In this document: positions 31,531 to 42,488 of the stretch, one piece after another | Layout: every line of letters starts with the position of its first letter | How positions within the stretch are numbered: position 1 is the first letter of the stretch | Assembly: GCA_905221605.1 (NCBI GenBank) | Contig: CAJNDS010001013.1 | Location: 248,001-312,000, forward strand | DNA from: Symbiodinium natans | Lineage: Eukaryota; Sar; Dinophyceae; Suessiales; Symbiodiniaceae | Length of the DNA stretch: 64,000 nt | Reading direction: 5' to 3' | Position numbers and translations under genes: made by a program | The notes under the pieces: generated by a model | What the model was told of the DNA's origin: nothing | Seen by the model: only the letters and a program-made list of their open reading frames with translations | Databases searched by the model: none

Positions 31531-32118
31531 CTACAAGCTCAATACCACAGATGATTGAGGACTGCAGTTTCGGTCTCTAATATAGGGTCCGGTTCATTAG
31601 AGTGGGGTGTTTAGGGTTTAGGGTTGAGGGCTGAGGGTTCAGAGTTTAAGGTAGTTTTGGGCATGGAGTTTCAAGTAGGCTCTTGTAGTGGCATCGCCTC
31701 CTGATGAGAGACCGCCGTTGCTTTGCACAAGGGGTTGCTTCAGGGCTTGCAAATGCTGCAAGCCCAATGTCCCTTTTAGGGAGAAAACCTACCTAGGCTC
31801 AAATTGCAGTTCACCTTTGTGGGTGCCGACTGTTATGGCTAGATATTAAGAAGGTAAACCTTGCAAAAAAAGACAAAATCGGCAGCATCCCTACACACGA
31901 AAGGCAACACACGGGAGGCTAAGCTTCTGAGTAAGGGCCCCTCTGGGTCGCTGTATTTGGACAACTCCCTTAGCTAAGAATACCTAAACAATGCCATGAA
32001 CGTAGATCAAGGCCCCAAGAACCCCAAACCCCCAACCCAACACGAAAAAGCCGCCCGCTCGAAGAACGCGGGCCTGCAGCAGGCCTGACAGAGGTGTTGA
32101 CTCTGTGGAATCCTTACT

Positions 32119-32227
32119 GGGTAGTTCTGTAAATTAGGGTCCCTATGAGTCCCTTTGGAGTCCTTTTTGTACGAGTGAGGTACTATATAGGGGACCCAAA
32201 AAGGCAGCCTAACTTAGAGAACCACCC
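32119..32227. repeat. MITE-like element, family C
   Basis: 109 bp. GGGTAGTTCTGTAAATTAGG at the left; CCTAACTTAGAGAACCACCC at the right. The interior has CCTTTTTGTAC and GGGACCCAAAAAGG. Confidence 0.7.
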
Positions 32228-32587
32228 TACTTTGACGAAGCTCTGCTCCTCAACTCAAAGGGAAGGTGGAGAAAAGCAATGGAGCCAAGGATTTCTAGCA
32301 GCCACTGCCTCCGCAGCAGAACCCCCCCCGGCGTAAGAACCCTACAACGGAACCCAAAACCCAAAACCCTTATAACATGAGAAGCACACAGCACCTGCGG
32401 TGGGCTTGGATTTTCGCTCCAGCAGGATTGGAGTTTCACGGCACTTGGGGGGTGGGGGGAATGGTCGTCGTCGGGCGTAGGACCACGCAGAAGTATCGTT
32501 GCAGTATCAGAGGCTGAGCATGTTCTGGGATTCAAAGGCTTCCTAGGCCATTTCAGGTCTTTTGGCACTTGCAAGAAAGCGAAGCCC

Positions 32588-32798
32588 AAGGTTTAAGGTT
32601 TAGGGCTTAGGGCTTAAGGTTTAGGGTTTAGGGTTTAGGGCTGAAGTTTAAGGTTCACTTGGAACCATCCAGACCTGATTGTTCCGAAAACCTGCATTGA
32701 CTTGCAACCCTGCACTCTAAACCCCAAACCCAGGGAGCCCTAAACCCGAAACCCTCAACCCTGAACCCGAAATCCTAAACCCTAGACCCCAAACCCAG
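32588..32798. repeat. G-strand then C-strand telomere-like patches
   Basis: 32588-32650 TTTAGGG-type; 32708-32798 CCCTAAA-type, decayed, ending AAACCCAG at an acceptor-like border. Confidence 0.8.
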
Positions 32799-32888
32799 GG
32801 AGCCTCTGTATGCTGCCCGCGCAGCACGAAATCACAAAGCTTGTCCAGGAGCTGCCACTCGGCTGGGGACCTGGACATGTCTCATCCG
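32799..32888 (+). CDS. Exon-like segment between opposed islands
   Basis: CCCCAAACCCAG precedes EPLYAARAARNHKACPGAAT, RLGTWTCLIR, ending CCG|GTTTAGGG. All codons are open; Ala/Arg-rich. C-strand repeats on the left, G-strand repeats (32889-32950) on the right. No family recognised. Confidence 0.45.
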
Positions 32889-32950
32889 GTTTAGGGTTTA
32901 GGGTTACTCGGGTTTAGGGCTTAGGGTTCAGTGTTCAGGGTTTAGGGAAA
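32889..32950. repeat. G-strand telomere-like island
   Basis: TTTAGGG units with CTTAGGG, TTCAGTG and TTCAGGG variants. Confidence 0.85.
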
Positions 32951-34519
32951 GGAAGTTACCATAACATGATATATATATATATATATATATGCATATATAG
33001 AAAACAGTGAAACTGCCTTACTATGGTACCTTGATTAACAAGAAAACCGTCACGCGTAACTATGCCATCAAGTCGTCACTGTTCTGGAAGATCACAGGGT
33101 AGGAGGATGCATGGATTGCAAGGGACTTCGGCACCACTTCCTCCCAATATCGTGCTGACATCCCAAAACCGTTCCTTCACACAAATCTCCAGCCATTTCG
33201 TATTATGCATCACCCAGCTAGCTTGAAGTCTCCTTGCCATTGGCGTGTGGGGGTGGGGAGCACGGGTTGAGAATAGGCTACCCAAGACCCCTTTACACCC
33301 CAGCCGCGAAACATCCAGCCCAGCGAGGCCTTCGATAGCCTTGAAGAAAGGCGTCCCCGCTCCCACCTGGAGTAAAGAAGAGGGCTTTAGGATGTTGATA
33401 GCTCAGGGTAAGATTGTAGGGTCCAGGCTTTCAGGCATGACTGAGGGTTGAGGTTTGCGGGTTTTCGCTTGGCGAAGGCCGAAGGAGGCGCCATTCCAGC
33501 CCGCATGGTGTCGCCTGAAGCTTGTGCCGGGGGGCAAGAGTGCACTTGGGAATGAAGAACCCTAAACCCTAAATCCTAAACCCTAAACCTAAACCTGGCA
33601 ATGAAGGACGGCTGATCTCGGACATGTAGCCTCTTGCACAGTTGATGGGTTGACGCTTCACAGGACTCGGCCTTAGCTGGACCTGTATGCGTCCTTCGTC
33701 GGAGTGAAGCACGAGTAACTCCCAAGTCCTGCCTTTACCCTCAACCCTAAGGCCCTAAGGCATTAAACTCCCAAGTCCTACACCCCAGACCAGCAACGTT
33801 GATCCCAGAAGTTGGGAGAAGGGGGTTCCGAGTTGAAGCTCGACAAGGCGAACAAAACGGCCCTGACCTAGAATCCCAACTGGCCCGGACGCGGGATGGA
33901 GGGGGTGGTGGCAATTCCCTTACCTGAGAAGCTCGAATACGAAGCCCTAACTTAACACATGCTACACATTATGCACCCCTAAACCCTATGGAGACCGTTT
34001 TAAGTCTAAGGCCCTAAACCCCGAACCCCCACACCGCTTGCCAAGGCCTCCTAGGAGTCGATCCATAAGAGGCGGCTTCTCTGGAACATGAGGCCTCCCA
34101 GCAATTCCTATACCCTCTTACACGTGCACCTTCGCAGGAATACATGGTTTTGCGTGTAGGGTTGGGGAACGGACGGGGAACGGACCTAGATCTTCTCAAG
34201 CAGCTTAAGAGGGCAAACCTCTGAAACCTAAACTATAGATCAGATCAGATCAGATGCCGCTTAATCCTCAATATTCATCTTCCTCTGCACGCCCTCACGG
34301 ATTCACGAATACACACAGCTCCCAGAAACCGAAGATGCAATGTGCTCTAGCAGGTCCGCCCTGAATTTCACCGTAGGCAAGATGGGGTTTACTACTGTAT
34401 AAGCGCCCCACCTTGGGGGCTTTGCGCGTGGGCCCACACTCATAATGTGCTTTGGGGCTTTAGGTTTCGCTTGTCTTCGCAGTGCCATCACTTGGAGGGG
34501 ATGCGGAAAACCAAAGCGT
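32951..34519. other. Interval with possible exon and short islands
   Basis: The plus block 33455-33555 is open and protein-like (RRPKEAPFQPAWCRLKLVPG). However, its flanks are reversed (weak G-strand left, C-strand right) and its borders are unclear, so it is not listed as CDS. An AT run lies at 32967-32990 and (GATCA)n-like repeats at 34240-34256. Confidence 0.35.
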
Positions 34520-34574
34520 GGGGGTTTGGGGTTTAGGGTTTAGGGTTGAGGGTTTAGGGTTGGAGGGCAGAGAG

Positions 34575-35831
34575 TTTTTTTGGTGTTTCTTTTCTCGTTG
34601 TTTTTGGTACCTTGTTTTTTTTTTTTCGTGGTCCCCTGGTCCCCTGGTCTCCTGCTGCCCCGGGCTGCTGGTCCCCTGGTCTTCTTAGGAAAAGGCTACA
34701 TTTCCATTCCCTCCATATCGTCATAGGACTCGTACTGCTTTTCGTAGGAATTCTTATAAATGTTGCTCGCAAGTTTGCACGGCTTTTAAAAGCCGGGAGT
34801 TGGGGGGGCAAACACAGTGCTCGCATGATAGGTTTCAAAAAGACGCATATGCTTGAAGCTTGCATAGCTTGGAAAACGAGGGGATTGGGGCGAAGGCGGG
34901 GCGCAGCCCCCCCTCGCATTTGCAAACACATTGCTCGCATCATGGGCTTCTATCGTTCATATGCCTTAAAAAAGTGGCCTGATGGGTTTCAACCTTTCAA
35001 GTCGCATGATTTGAAAAAAGCTTGCACGGCTTCAAGAGGGGGGGGGGGGGGTTGGGGGGGGACGCAGCCAACACAATGCTCAGACGATGGCTTTCAAGCA
35101 TTCATGAGTTTGAAACAAGGTTGCATTACTAAAAAAGGCGGAGGAGGGGTGAAAAAAAAACTTGAACGGCTTAAAGAAGCGGGGGGTTGGGAGGGGCGCA
35201 ACCCCGCCCCATTTGCAAACACAATGCTCGCATGATGGCTTTTAATCGTTAAGGTGCTTTGAAACAAGCTTGCAACACTAAAAAAGGCAGGGGGGTTGGG
35301 GGGGGATTTGCAAACACAATGCTCGCATCATGGGTTTCAATCGTTCATGTGCTTTGAAAAAAGGGGCCTGATGGGCCTTTATCGTTCATGTGCTTTGAAA
35401 AAGGCTTGCACGGCTTAAAGAAGCCGGGGGGGTTGGGGGGGGCGCAGCCCCCCCCCCATTTGCAAACACAATGCTTGCGTCATGGGTTCGATCTCTCATA
35501 TGCTTAGAAGAAAGTGGCATGATGGGTTGCAATCCTTTATATGCTTTGAAAAAGCTTGCACGGCTTCAAGAAGGGGGGGGGGGGGGGGGGCAGCCCCCCC
35601 CCATTTGCAAACACAATGCTCGCATGATGGCTTTCAATCGTTAATATGCTTTGAAACAAGCTTGCATCACTAAAAAGGCGGGGGGGTTGGGGGGGGGAAG
35701 CCCCCCCCCCCCCCCCATTGCAAAAACACAATGCTCGCATCATGGGTTTCAATCGTTCATATGCTTTGATAAAGTGGCCTGATGGGCTGTTATCGTTCAT
35801 GGCTTTGAAAAAGGCTTGCACGGCTTAAAGA

Positions 35832-35862
<31 letters not shown>

Positions 35863-36660
35863 AGCCCCCCCCATTTGCAAACACAATGCTTGCGTCATGG
35901 GTTTCGATCGTTCATATGCTTAGAAAAAAGTGGCATGATGGGTTGCAATCCTCTATATGCTTTGAAAAAGCTTGCACGGCTTCAAGCGGGCCCCATTTGC
36001 AAACACAATGCTCGCATGATGGCTTTCAATCGTTAATATGCTTTGAAACAAGCTTGCAACACTAAAACAGGCCGGGGGGGAAGCCCCCCCCCCCCCATTT
36101 GCAAACACAGCGCTCGCATCATGGGTTTCAATCGTTCATATGCTTTGATAAAGTGGCCTGATGGGCTGTTATCGTTCATGTGCTTTGAAAAAGGCTTGCA
36201 CGGCTTAAAGAAGCGGGTGGGTTGGGGGGGGCGCAGCCCCCCCCCCATTTGCAAACAAAATGCTTGCGTCATAGGTTTCGATCGTTAATATGCTTAGAAA
36301 AAGTGGCATGATGAGTTCAATCATTCAATCCTTCATATGCTTGGAAAAAAGCTTCATATGCTTGGAAAAAAGCTTGCACGGCTTCAAGAAGCGGGGGGGT
36401 TGGGGTGGGGGGGGCCCCCCCCCCCCCATTTGTAAACACAATGCTCGCATCATGGGCTTCAATCGTTCATATGCTTTGAGAAAAAAGTGGCCTGATGGGC
36501 TTTAATCGTTCACCTGCTTTGAAAACAGCTTGCACGGCTTGAAGAAGCGGGGGGGTAGCAGACCAGGGAGCAGGCGACCAGCAGACCAGCAGACCGGGAG
36601 ACCAACAGACCAGGGGACCAGGGGACCAGGAGACCACAAAAAAAAAAATACCAAAAAAAT
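34575..36660. repeat. Inverted-arm composite with higher-order tandem array
   Basis: The left arm (34575-34690) reads TTTTTGGTACC, a T run, CGTGGTCCCCTGGTCCCCTGG. The right arm (36554-36660) is its inverted counterpart: repeated GACCAGGGGACC, GAGACCAC, an A run, TACCAAAAAAA. Between them about 13 units share ATTTGCAAACACAATGCTCG, ATGGGTTTCAATCGTTCATA and GCTTTGAAAAA, and each closes with a G run and a C run able to pair. From 35211 three unit types alternate in the order C-A-B, giving a higher-order period of about 375-415 bp. No convincing protein is encoded. Confidence 0.85.
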
Positions 36661-37397
36661 AGGTCCGTTTATATTAGGGTTCACCCGAACTGCGGGAGAA
36701 GTCTCGACGCCTGGGCTTGGTCTTTGCAAAGCTCTCGAGCGCCCCCTTCTCCTTCGCACCATGGCCATCCGCTGTTTTGAGAGGCTTGGGCTTGCTGCAT
36801 ATTGCATCGTGTTTCGAATTTTGCGGGGTCTGTGATCGGACTGAAAGGCACAATGGCAAGAGCTGCGAGCCCCTGTAACTACTTTCTGGCAGAAGTACCA
36901 GTACCAAAAGGTGAACGTTTGGGGTCTTTAGGGCAATAGGGTGTTATGGTTTAGGGTGAACCTTACTTTCTATCCTGAACTCGAAATCCAAAACGCCCTA
37001 AACCCGACAAGCCCTGAAACACCCCAAATCGCCCTAAACCCTGAACCAAAACACCTACAATAACACTATAAAGCCCTTCAAACCTGCGAAGCCCTACAAA
37101 TCCTATAAACCTGCAACACCCTATGGAAACCTAAAGCCCTTACACCTGCAAAGCCCTGCACATCCTATAAAGCTCATGACCCCGAACCCTGTACCCTAAA
37201 CCCAGCAAGCCTAAATAATTTATACCCCTTAAAGAGTTCCTGTCAATGAGAGCCTCAGCCCTACACTCCCTAACACAAACTGAGGAAGGTTAGCCTTTTT
37301 CTAACAAGTAGGATTCTATACAACCAAAAAAGTTTCTGCGGCGACCTGTGCAGGCATGTCCCCGGCGGCAGGCGTGAGACATACTATCGAGAAAGAA
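36661..37397. other. Interval with CCCTATAAA-type debris
   Basis: After the array, sequence with AACCCTATGGAAACC, CCTATAAA and CCCTGAA phrases (37000-37200). A minus frame near 36674-36907 is open but weak. Confidence 0.35.
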
Positions 37398-38071
37398 TTA
37401 TACAAAGTCGGGTGGACAGCCAGGTGGGAGAGGATTCGGGGCGGAGTCGGGGATTCGGTAGTTGTACCTGAGGATTCTAACACGGGGAATGATAAGCTTT
37501 TCTAACATAGTTCTGACTCTGGATCCATTCAGGAGTATCGGGGCGATCTTGCAGGAAGGAACTACACGTGAAGCCAGAAGAGGCAAGTGGTTGTTCTTCT
37601 GCTCGTCGTGCCAAATCATCTAACGTCTGAGCAATCCAGTTGCCCAGCACAGGTTGTGAAGGCCTGGGTCCAGGATGTGCTTTCGGTCGCCAGGCCTTTG
37701 GTTTTGGTGCAGCTTTGGAACTTGCTGCAGCACTATCCTCTCTCATCTGGGGCTTGGACATTGCTAGCCTGATACGCAAGCCTTTGCCTGCTCCATCCAT
37801 CAACCCTGCCAGCTTCAGGGTTAGAATCCCGCCTACCCTGATCATCGGTTCGGCTTTTTTCCTTGCCCATGTCAAACTGGCGGGGGAGGGGATCAAGGAA
37901 CCGTTCACGACTGCGTGTAGACTGCACTGACTGCACGCTAGTGGCTGCGGACCCATAAGGAGATCCGGTGCCTAAACTTGCCCGCATATGGCCAGATCCG
38001 AGAACGCAGACACCGCATGGATAGACAAAGCCTGGACGGTGGATGTACCCGCAAAACTGGTCGCCGCTCAT
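37398..38071 (-). CDS. Coding-like region in several frames, unresolved
   Basis: A long stretch nearly without telomere units, with three overlapping minus frames. Protein-like parts include GNWIAQTLDDLARRAEEQPL (37477-37956 frame), RQFDMGKEKSRTDDQGRRDS (37733-38071 frame) and EKLIIPRVRILRYNYRIPD (37398-37619 frame). The frame changes suggest introns or decay. No family recognised. Confidence 0.3.
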
Positions 38072-38159
38072 TGGTTCGCCAATGAAGTTGCAATGAAGGG
38101 GAACTCTCCCCCCAAATGGTTAGAGGTTCCCTACCCAGACCCTAAGATAAGGCCTTTCA

Positions 38160-38218
38160 AGCCTGTACACCCTATAAACCCTATAAACCCTTTACACCCT
38201 ATAAACCCTATAATCCTT
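38160..38218. repeat. CCCTATAAA-type repeat
   Basis: Four to five copies of AACCCTATAAACCCTATAA with ACACCCT variants, just beyond the 3' side of the following minus-strand exon. Confidence 0.7.
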
Positions 38219-38220
38219 TT

Positions 38221-38286
38221 GAGCAGAGCCTGGAGGTCGCACTTATTGGCCACGAAGAGCACCGCGCAGTCGCCGGAGAGAATTCC
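38221..38286 (-). CDS. Exon fragment with small-GTPase NKxD-like motif
   Basis: The minus frame after CTTAAAAGCAG reads GILSGDCAVLFVANKCDLQA, LLK. Hydrophobic VLFVA followed by NKCDL is the pattern of the guanine-specifying G4 motif (N/T-K-x-D) of Ras-superfamily GTPases, in which a beta strand precedes NKxD. Only this motif is present, and no other G box is visible nearby. The right border is unclear (a GC donor after CTCCAG is possible). It could be an exon of a real GTPase gene, an isolated fragment, or chance. Confidence 0.4.
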
Positions 38287-39970
38287 CTGCTTTTAAGAGG
38301 CCAAATGGGGTTAGGGTTTGGAGTTCGGGGTTTGGGATACTTACTTCAAGACTTGGCTTCTAGGACTTTTCGACCGGAGTGTGTTCAGGAGTTCGTCCAT
38401 GGAGGTTAGGGAACTTGTGGTCCGTTTTGGGCCGAGTTTGCGGGCTCTAATCCTTTTGAGCCATCCCGCACTTGAGTCATATTGAGGTAGGCTCGGAGCG
38501 CGGGTGTTGTTTTAGTTCTTGTGCTTGGAAACAACCGTCGTCAGCGCGAAAGCGGGCAGCTCACGTTGTTTCCTCAACCTCAACAACACAAGTCCTGAGA
38601 CTCCATTTGAGGGTCCAAACCGTGAATCTGAAGCACGAACCCCATCCGCAGGTTTCCGGTCAGGCTTGAAGGTATCGGGCGTAGATTAAACTAAAGGAGG
38701 AACGGTGCGTCTGGATGTGTGTGTGTGTGTGTGTGTTAGCAGGAGTAGTAGGGTTTACAATGCAACCGTAACCCCTAACAAAGGGAATAAGGGTGCCACT
38801 GTTAAGGCTCACGCGCAACGCGGCCGCCTAAAGCTTTCACCCCCCTATCAAGCACCCTGCATCCATTTTCCAACTTTGAGGTTTCTAGGTTTACAGGTTA
38901 GGGTTCACTGACCACCCCAAAGCCCTGGCACCCCCAAAACATCCGCAGCTGACGCCTGATGCATGGCGCCCGCATCTGCCCGCTCGAGGTCCACGTCGGG
39001 CTCGCCTCCACCTGAGCGCAGATGTGGGCCCGAACGACCCACCGTAAATGCTGCCAAGACCATGAACCCTGAGCTCGTCTAGATCTTTGGGTTAAAGGCT
39101 CTCAAGTTGCAGCATTGGCATTCTAAAGCTAGGGTGCAAGAGCCTCCTTTCGAAGTCGAACCCTTGCAGCATCTGCAGCCATCTGAGGTAAGCCTGCTTC
39201 TCCTCGCTGGACGTTACACATCCCACCCAAAAAAGAAACAGAAGTCAGAAGACACTACCAAGCCCCCATGCCCGATATGTGAACCGCCTGACATGATGCG
39301 GGGTAGGGTTCCGGGCTTTCAATAAGACTAGGGTTAGGACAATCCTCCACAGTCCTTTATGGGGTTTCTAGAGGGGGGTGGTGTTCTGCGACTCCCTCTG
39401 GGTGTTGTAGAGCCAGCTACATCTAATGACAAGCAGGACTCCAACAGAAGCGAAGAACAAGCCCAACCTGGTATCCGGTACTAGTGAGTATTGTTGCTAC
39501 TGCGAGTCTTTCTTCTACTGCTCCTGCCAGAATTGTCCCTAGTACATTATTGGGATGTTCTCCCTTAACAGTACCCCCTATGATAATTCCTCTTAAGGAC
39601 GTTTGGTATAAGGGGGAAACATCCCAAGTACATGAGTACATTAGCACACGAACCCTCTCGCACAAGAGTGCCCTACACAACAGAAGGCTCTCGGGGCCGT
39701 GGCTTCCTCCTCCAGTGTCCCAGTACTTCAGGGAGGGCGGCTGCACCTTACCCCCACAGGAAAAACAACTTTTGAGATAAGGGGTTTCGGGCTTGAGGTC
39801 GAGGATTTCTTATCACCTCTAAGCCTCGAAGCCCTTCTGCACCAAACCTTATGAAATACAAACCACCGGAACCCGAAACCACACACCGGGACCCTAGACT
39901 ATGTGCCGAGACAAGTTAGGCCCTCTTTCAAAAGGGGGAGCAAGATACAGGGTCGAGGCAGACCTGCACA
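38287..39970. other. Interval without recognised genes
   Basis: Includes a (GT)n run at 38717-38736 and GC-rich pieces at 38960-39060. ORFs at 39107-39325 and 39423-39780 lack motifs. No exon is called. Confidence 0.35.
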
Positions 39971-40128
39971 CCCTTACTTGGAGGTTCATGGTACTTACAA
40001 ACCAATTATAACTGTACTTATAACTTATAACCCATTTATCAGCCCCTCAAGTGCCCTAATATGGTGATAAGTAGAATTATAAGTACTGTTTTAGTTTGTT
40101 CCAAACTACCATGAACCTCCAAGTAGGG
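39971..40128. repeat. MITE-like element, family A (most complete copy)
   Basis: 158 bp. The left end ACTTGGAGGTTCATGGTACTT pairs with the right end TACCATGAACCTCCAAGT. Inner phrases: CCAATTATAACTGTACTTAT on the left and GAATTATAAGTACTG on the right, extending the inverted symmetry inward. Best reference copy for the family. Confidence 0.75.
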
Positions 40129-40145
40129 TACCCCTGGAGATAGAT

Positions 40146-40520
40146 GTGCTTTGGGGCTTCCTAACTCACCCCCCAAACGAAGGACCCTAATTCAGAACTC
40201 CACATCCTATGTTGCATCTGGGACCAGTCATCTTTGTTCTTCCGTTGCAGCATGGCACCTTTTTCGTACCACCCCCCCCCCTTCCCCCCCCCCCTCCCCC
40301 CCCCTTCCCCCCCCCTTCCCCCCCCCCTTCGTCCCCCCCCCGCCCCCCCCCCCCCCCCCGCCTCCCCCCCACCTCCCCCCCCCCCCCCCTCCCCCCCCCC
40401 CCCCCCCCTCCCCCTCCCCCCCCCCCTCCCCCTCCCCCTCCCCCCCCTGCCAAAAAAGAAAAGCTGACCTGTGTCAGAATAAAAACCTCAAAAGGGACCA
40501 GAATCAGAGGACCGCCCTAA
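40146..40520. repeat. Family C remnants around a 178-bp poly-C/T tract
   Basis: AGGACCCTAATTCAGAACTCC (about 40181-40201) and AAAGGGACCAGAATCAGAGGACC (about 40491-40513) resemble family C right ends. Between them, 40270-40447 is nearly all C with occasional T and G. Proline-rich or glycine-rich frames here are artefacts of the tract. Confidence 0.6.
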
Positions 40521-40779
40521 GGGTCGACGTGGCTTTTTAATTCTAGCTATGGTCCCTTCGGGTTCCTACCGCATTACCAAAAAGAAACATCATCTGGATA
40601 ACCGTCAGGTGTATCTACATCATGATATACTTGGGACGCGCAGTGCTCTTGAACGACTATAGGAGTCCGACTATAGGAGTCAGATGGGAGAAGCCTTGCT
40701 CTTAAAATGTAGGGTGGAGGGTAGGGGACGCTGCAGGAAGAATAGAACTTTTGGGGCTTACCTAGGGGATTCGGGATTG

Positions 40780-40985
40780 GGGGGGGGGGGGGGGCGCCTT
40801 GTGCTAAATCAGATGTGTTGCTGCCGAATGGATTCCGTTCGGTTCTCAGTCGAGAATTGGGGAATTCGGTACCCTATGTAGCCCCTAAACTGGCGTCAAA
40901 GGGGGTTTCAAGGTACCAAATTCCCTAAACCCTATACCCTAAACCCTATAAACCCTAAGCCCCAAACCGAAACCCTGAACCCCAA
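40780..40985. repeat. Poly-G run and C-strand patch
   Basis: A 16-base G run (40778-40793), a block with GAATTCGGTACC resembling family B (40861-40911), then a CCCTAAA/CCCTATA patch at 40922-40985. Confidence 0.5.
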
Positions 40986-41344
40986 AGCCCTGAATCCTAA
41001 ACCAAATTGCCTGTTATGATTCTGTAATTAGCCGACTGCCTCATCTGGTGGAGGGGACCGGCTTCCGTGAGCCACTGTCTTATTTCCAGAGAGACTCTTT
41101 GTCTGGATTTCGTTTGCGGGCCCGAAATATGTTTTCGAATACTTTGTTATTTTTTTGAATAACTTGTTAATTATTCTTATTATTATTATATATATATGTA
41201 TACATACATAACTAGGGTGATACAAGGTTTTTAGTGAGAGTAAGGCCCCTCGAACTTAAAACTTAGTTCTAACTCCACCTCAGTAAGGTATCTTGCCTGC
41301 AAATCCATTGGCGGAGCCTCGCATGAAAGCGGGACCTACTTCCG

Positions 41345-41511
41345 ACTTAGAGCGCTTCATGGGCAGTTATAAGTAGGGTTTGACAAATAGTACTTATAAA
41401 ACTATTTAGGGAAAATGTTACCCTACAAGTACTTGTAACGACCCCTAAACTCTGAACCCTAAACGTTAAAGCCTAAACTCTACTTATAGCCACCCATGAA
41501 CCTCCAAGTAG
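41345..41511. repeat. MITE-like element, family A, with telomere-like insert
   Basis: Left end ACTTAGAGCGCTTCATGGGC; right end CACCCATGAACCTCCAAGTAG. CCCCTAAACTCTGAACCCTA lies inside the element (about 41442-41462), so telomere-like repeats occur inside a MITE copy. Confidence 0.65.
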
Positions 41512-41614
41512 ATCCTTCCACAGTGTCCGGGAATGAGCCACCCAGACTTCAGCTGAGGCCTGCGCAGAGGAGCAGAGTTCAAAGAGCCAAGCCACGAGAC
41601 CGTGGTAAGACCTT

Positions 41615-41930
41615 GTTCAGGGTTTAGGGTTTAGGTTCTAGGGTCTAGAGCTTAGGGCTTAGAGTTTAGGGTTTAGGGTTTAAAGTCGGTTCAGGGCCTT
41701 CGGCAGGACTTTCGAGATATAGGGTTTAGGACATGTTGGTTTAGGATTTGTTTTTCGTGTTGAGGCTGTTGGACTTCGGCTTTCAGATGGTTCTATGACA
41801 TCAGGGTTAGGCTGAAATTAAAGGGGGCGCTTGTCGCAACCTGTATATAAGCCCTTGGAAGAGTCTCGGAGCCAGCTTCACACGCAACCCTAAACCCTAA
41901 AACCAAAAACCCTAAACCCAAACCCTAAAC
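41615..41930. repeat. Opposed islands, G-strand then C-strand
   Basis: 41618-41690 TTTAGGG-type and 41885-41930 CCCTAAA-type. The GC-rich block to the right (41932-42090) is open on plus in more than one frame but has no clear borders. Confidence 0.75.
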
Positions 41931-42129
41931 TGAAGCGAGCTGCGGGCGCTGCGGTGAGCAGCAGCGAGCATGCAGGGGGCGACAGCCCCTGCCAGCTCCG
42001 GAGCATGCGCGACAGTCGCTGCGAAGGAGCTCCGTTGGCTGCATCGGCTCGGTGGCGGCGCACGCGACAGGCGTGCTGGAGCAGAAGAGAAATAAATGAC
42101 CCTAAACCTTGGGCTCGGAACGGGAGAGT

Positions 42130-42182
42130 CCTTTAGGATTTAGGATTTAGGTTTTAGGATATAGGATTTAGGATTTAGGGTT
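42130..42182. repeat. TTTAGGA-type tract
   Basis: Six units of TTTAGGA/TATAGGA, a distinct variant of TTTAGGG in which the last G is A. Confidence 0.85.
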
Positions 42183-42184
42183 CA

Positions 42185-42420
42185 GGGCACTCTCGAGGTT
42201 CTCCCGGACCATTTCTGTACTTTTTGGGTCTTCTCCAAAGCCATTTCCAAGCCTTTTTGGCTTCTCCCGGACCATTTAGAGCTTCTCCCAAGCCGTTTCT
42301 GAGCCTTTTTGGGCTTCTCCCGGACCATTTCAGGCTTTTTGAGCTTCTCCAGCCATTTCACAGCCTTTCTGAGTTTCTCCCAGGCCATTCCTGAGCCTTT
42401 CTGAGCCTCTCGCAGACAAT
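42185..42420. repeat. Minisatellite, about 30-36 bp unit
   Basis: About seven copies of a unit like TTCTCCCGGACCATTTCTGA followed by GCCTTTTTGGGC. The minus strand is open throughout (68 codons) and would give a Lys/Arg/Trp-rich repeat with phrases such as WSGRSQK and REKPKKAQKRLG. Whether it is coding cannot be told from sequence. Confidence 0.8.
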
Positions 42421-42423
42421 TTC

Positions 42424-42488
42424 GATAAACCCTAAACCCTAAACCCTAAACCCTAAACCCTAAACCCTAAACCCTAAACCCTAAACCC
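42424..42488. repeat. C-strand telomere-like island
   Basis: Nine nearly perfect CCCTAAA units abutting the minisatellite. A (GT)n run follows at 42520-42535. Confidence 0.95.

Noticed and set aside
34612-35235. 207-codon ORF in the composite array
   Set aside because: It runs through array units with G-run artefacts; composition follows the repeat and no motif is present.
34806-36450. CRISPR-like array
   Set aside because: The repeats are long, variable and contiguous with no unique spacers of uniform size, and the genome is eukaryotic.
40151-40540. Proline-rich 129-codon ORF
   Set aside because: The frame is open only because of the 178-bp poly-C tract.
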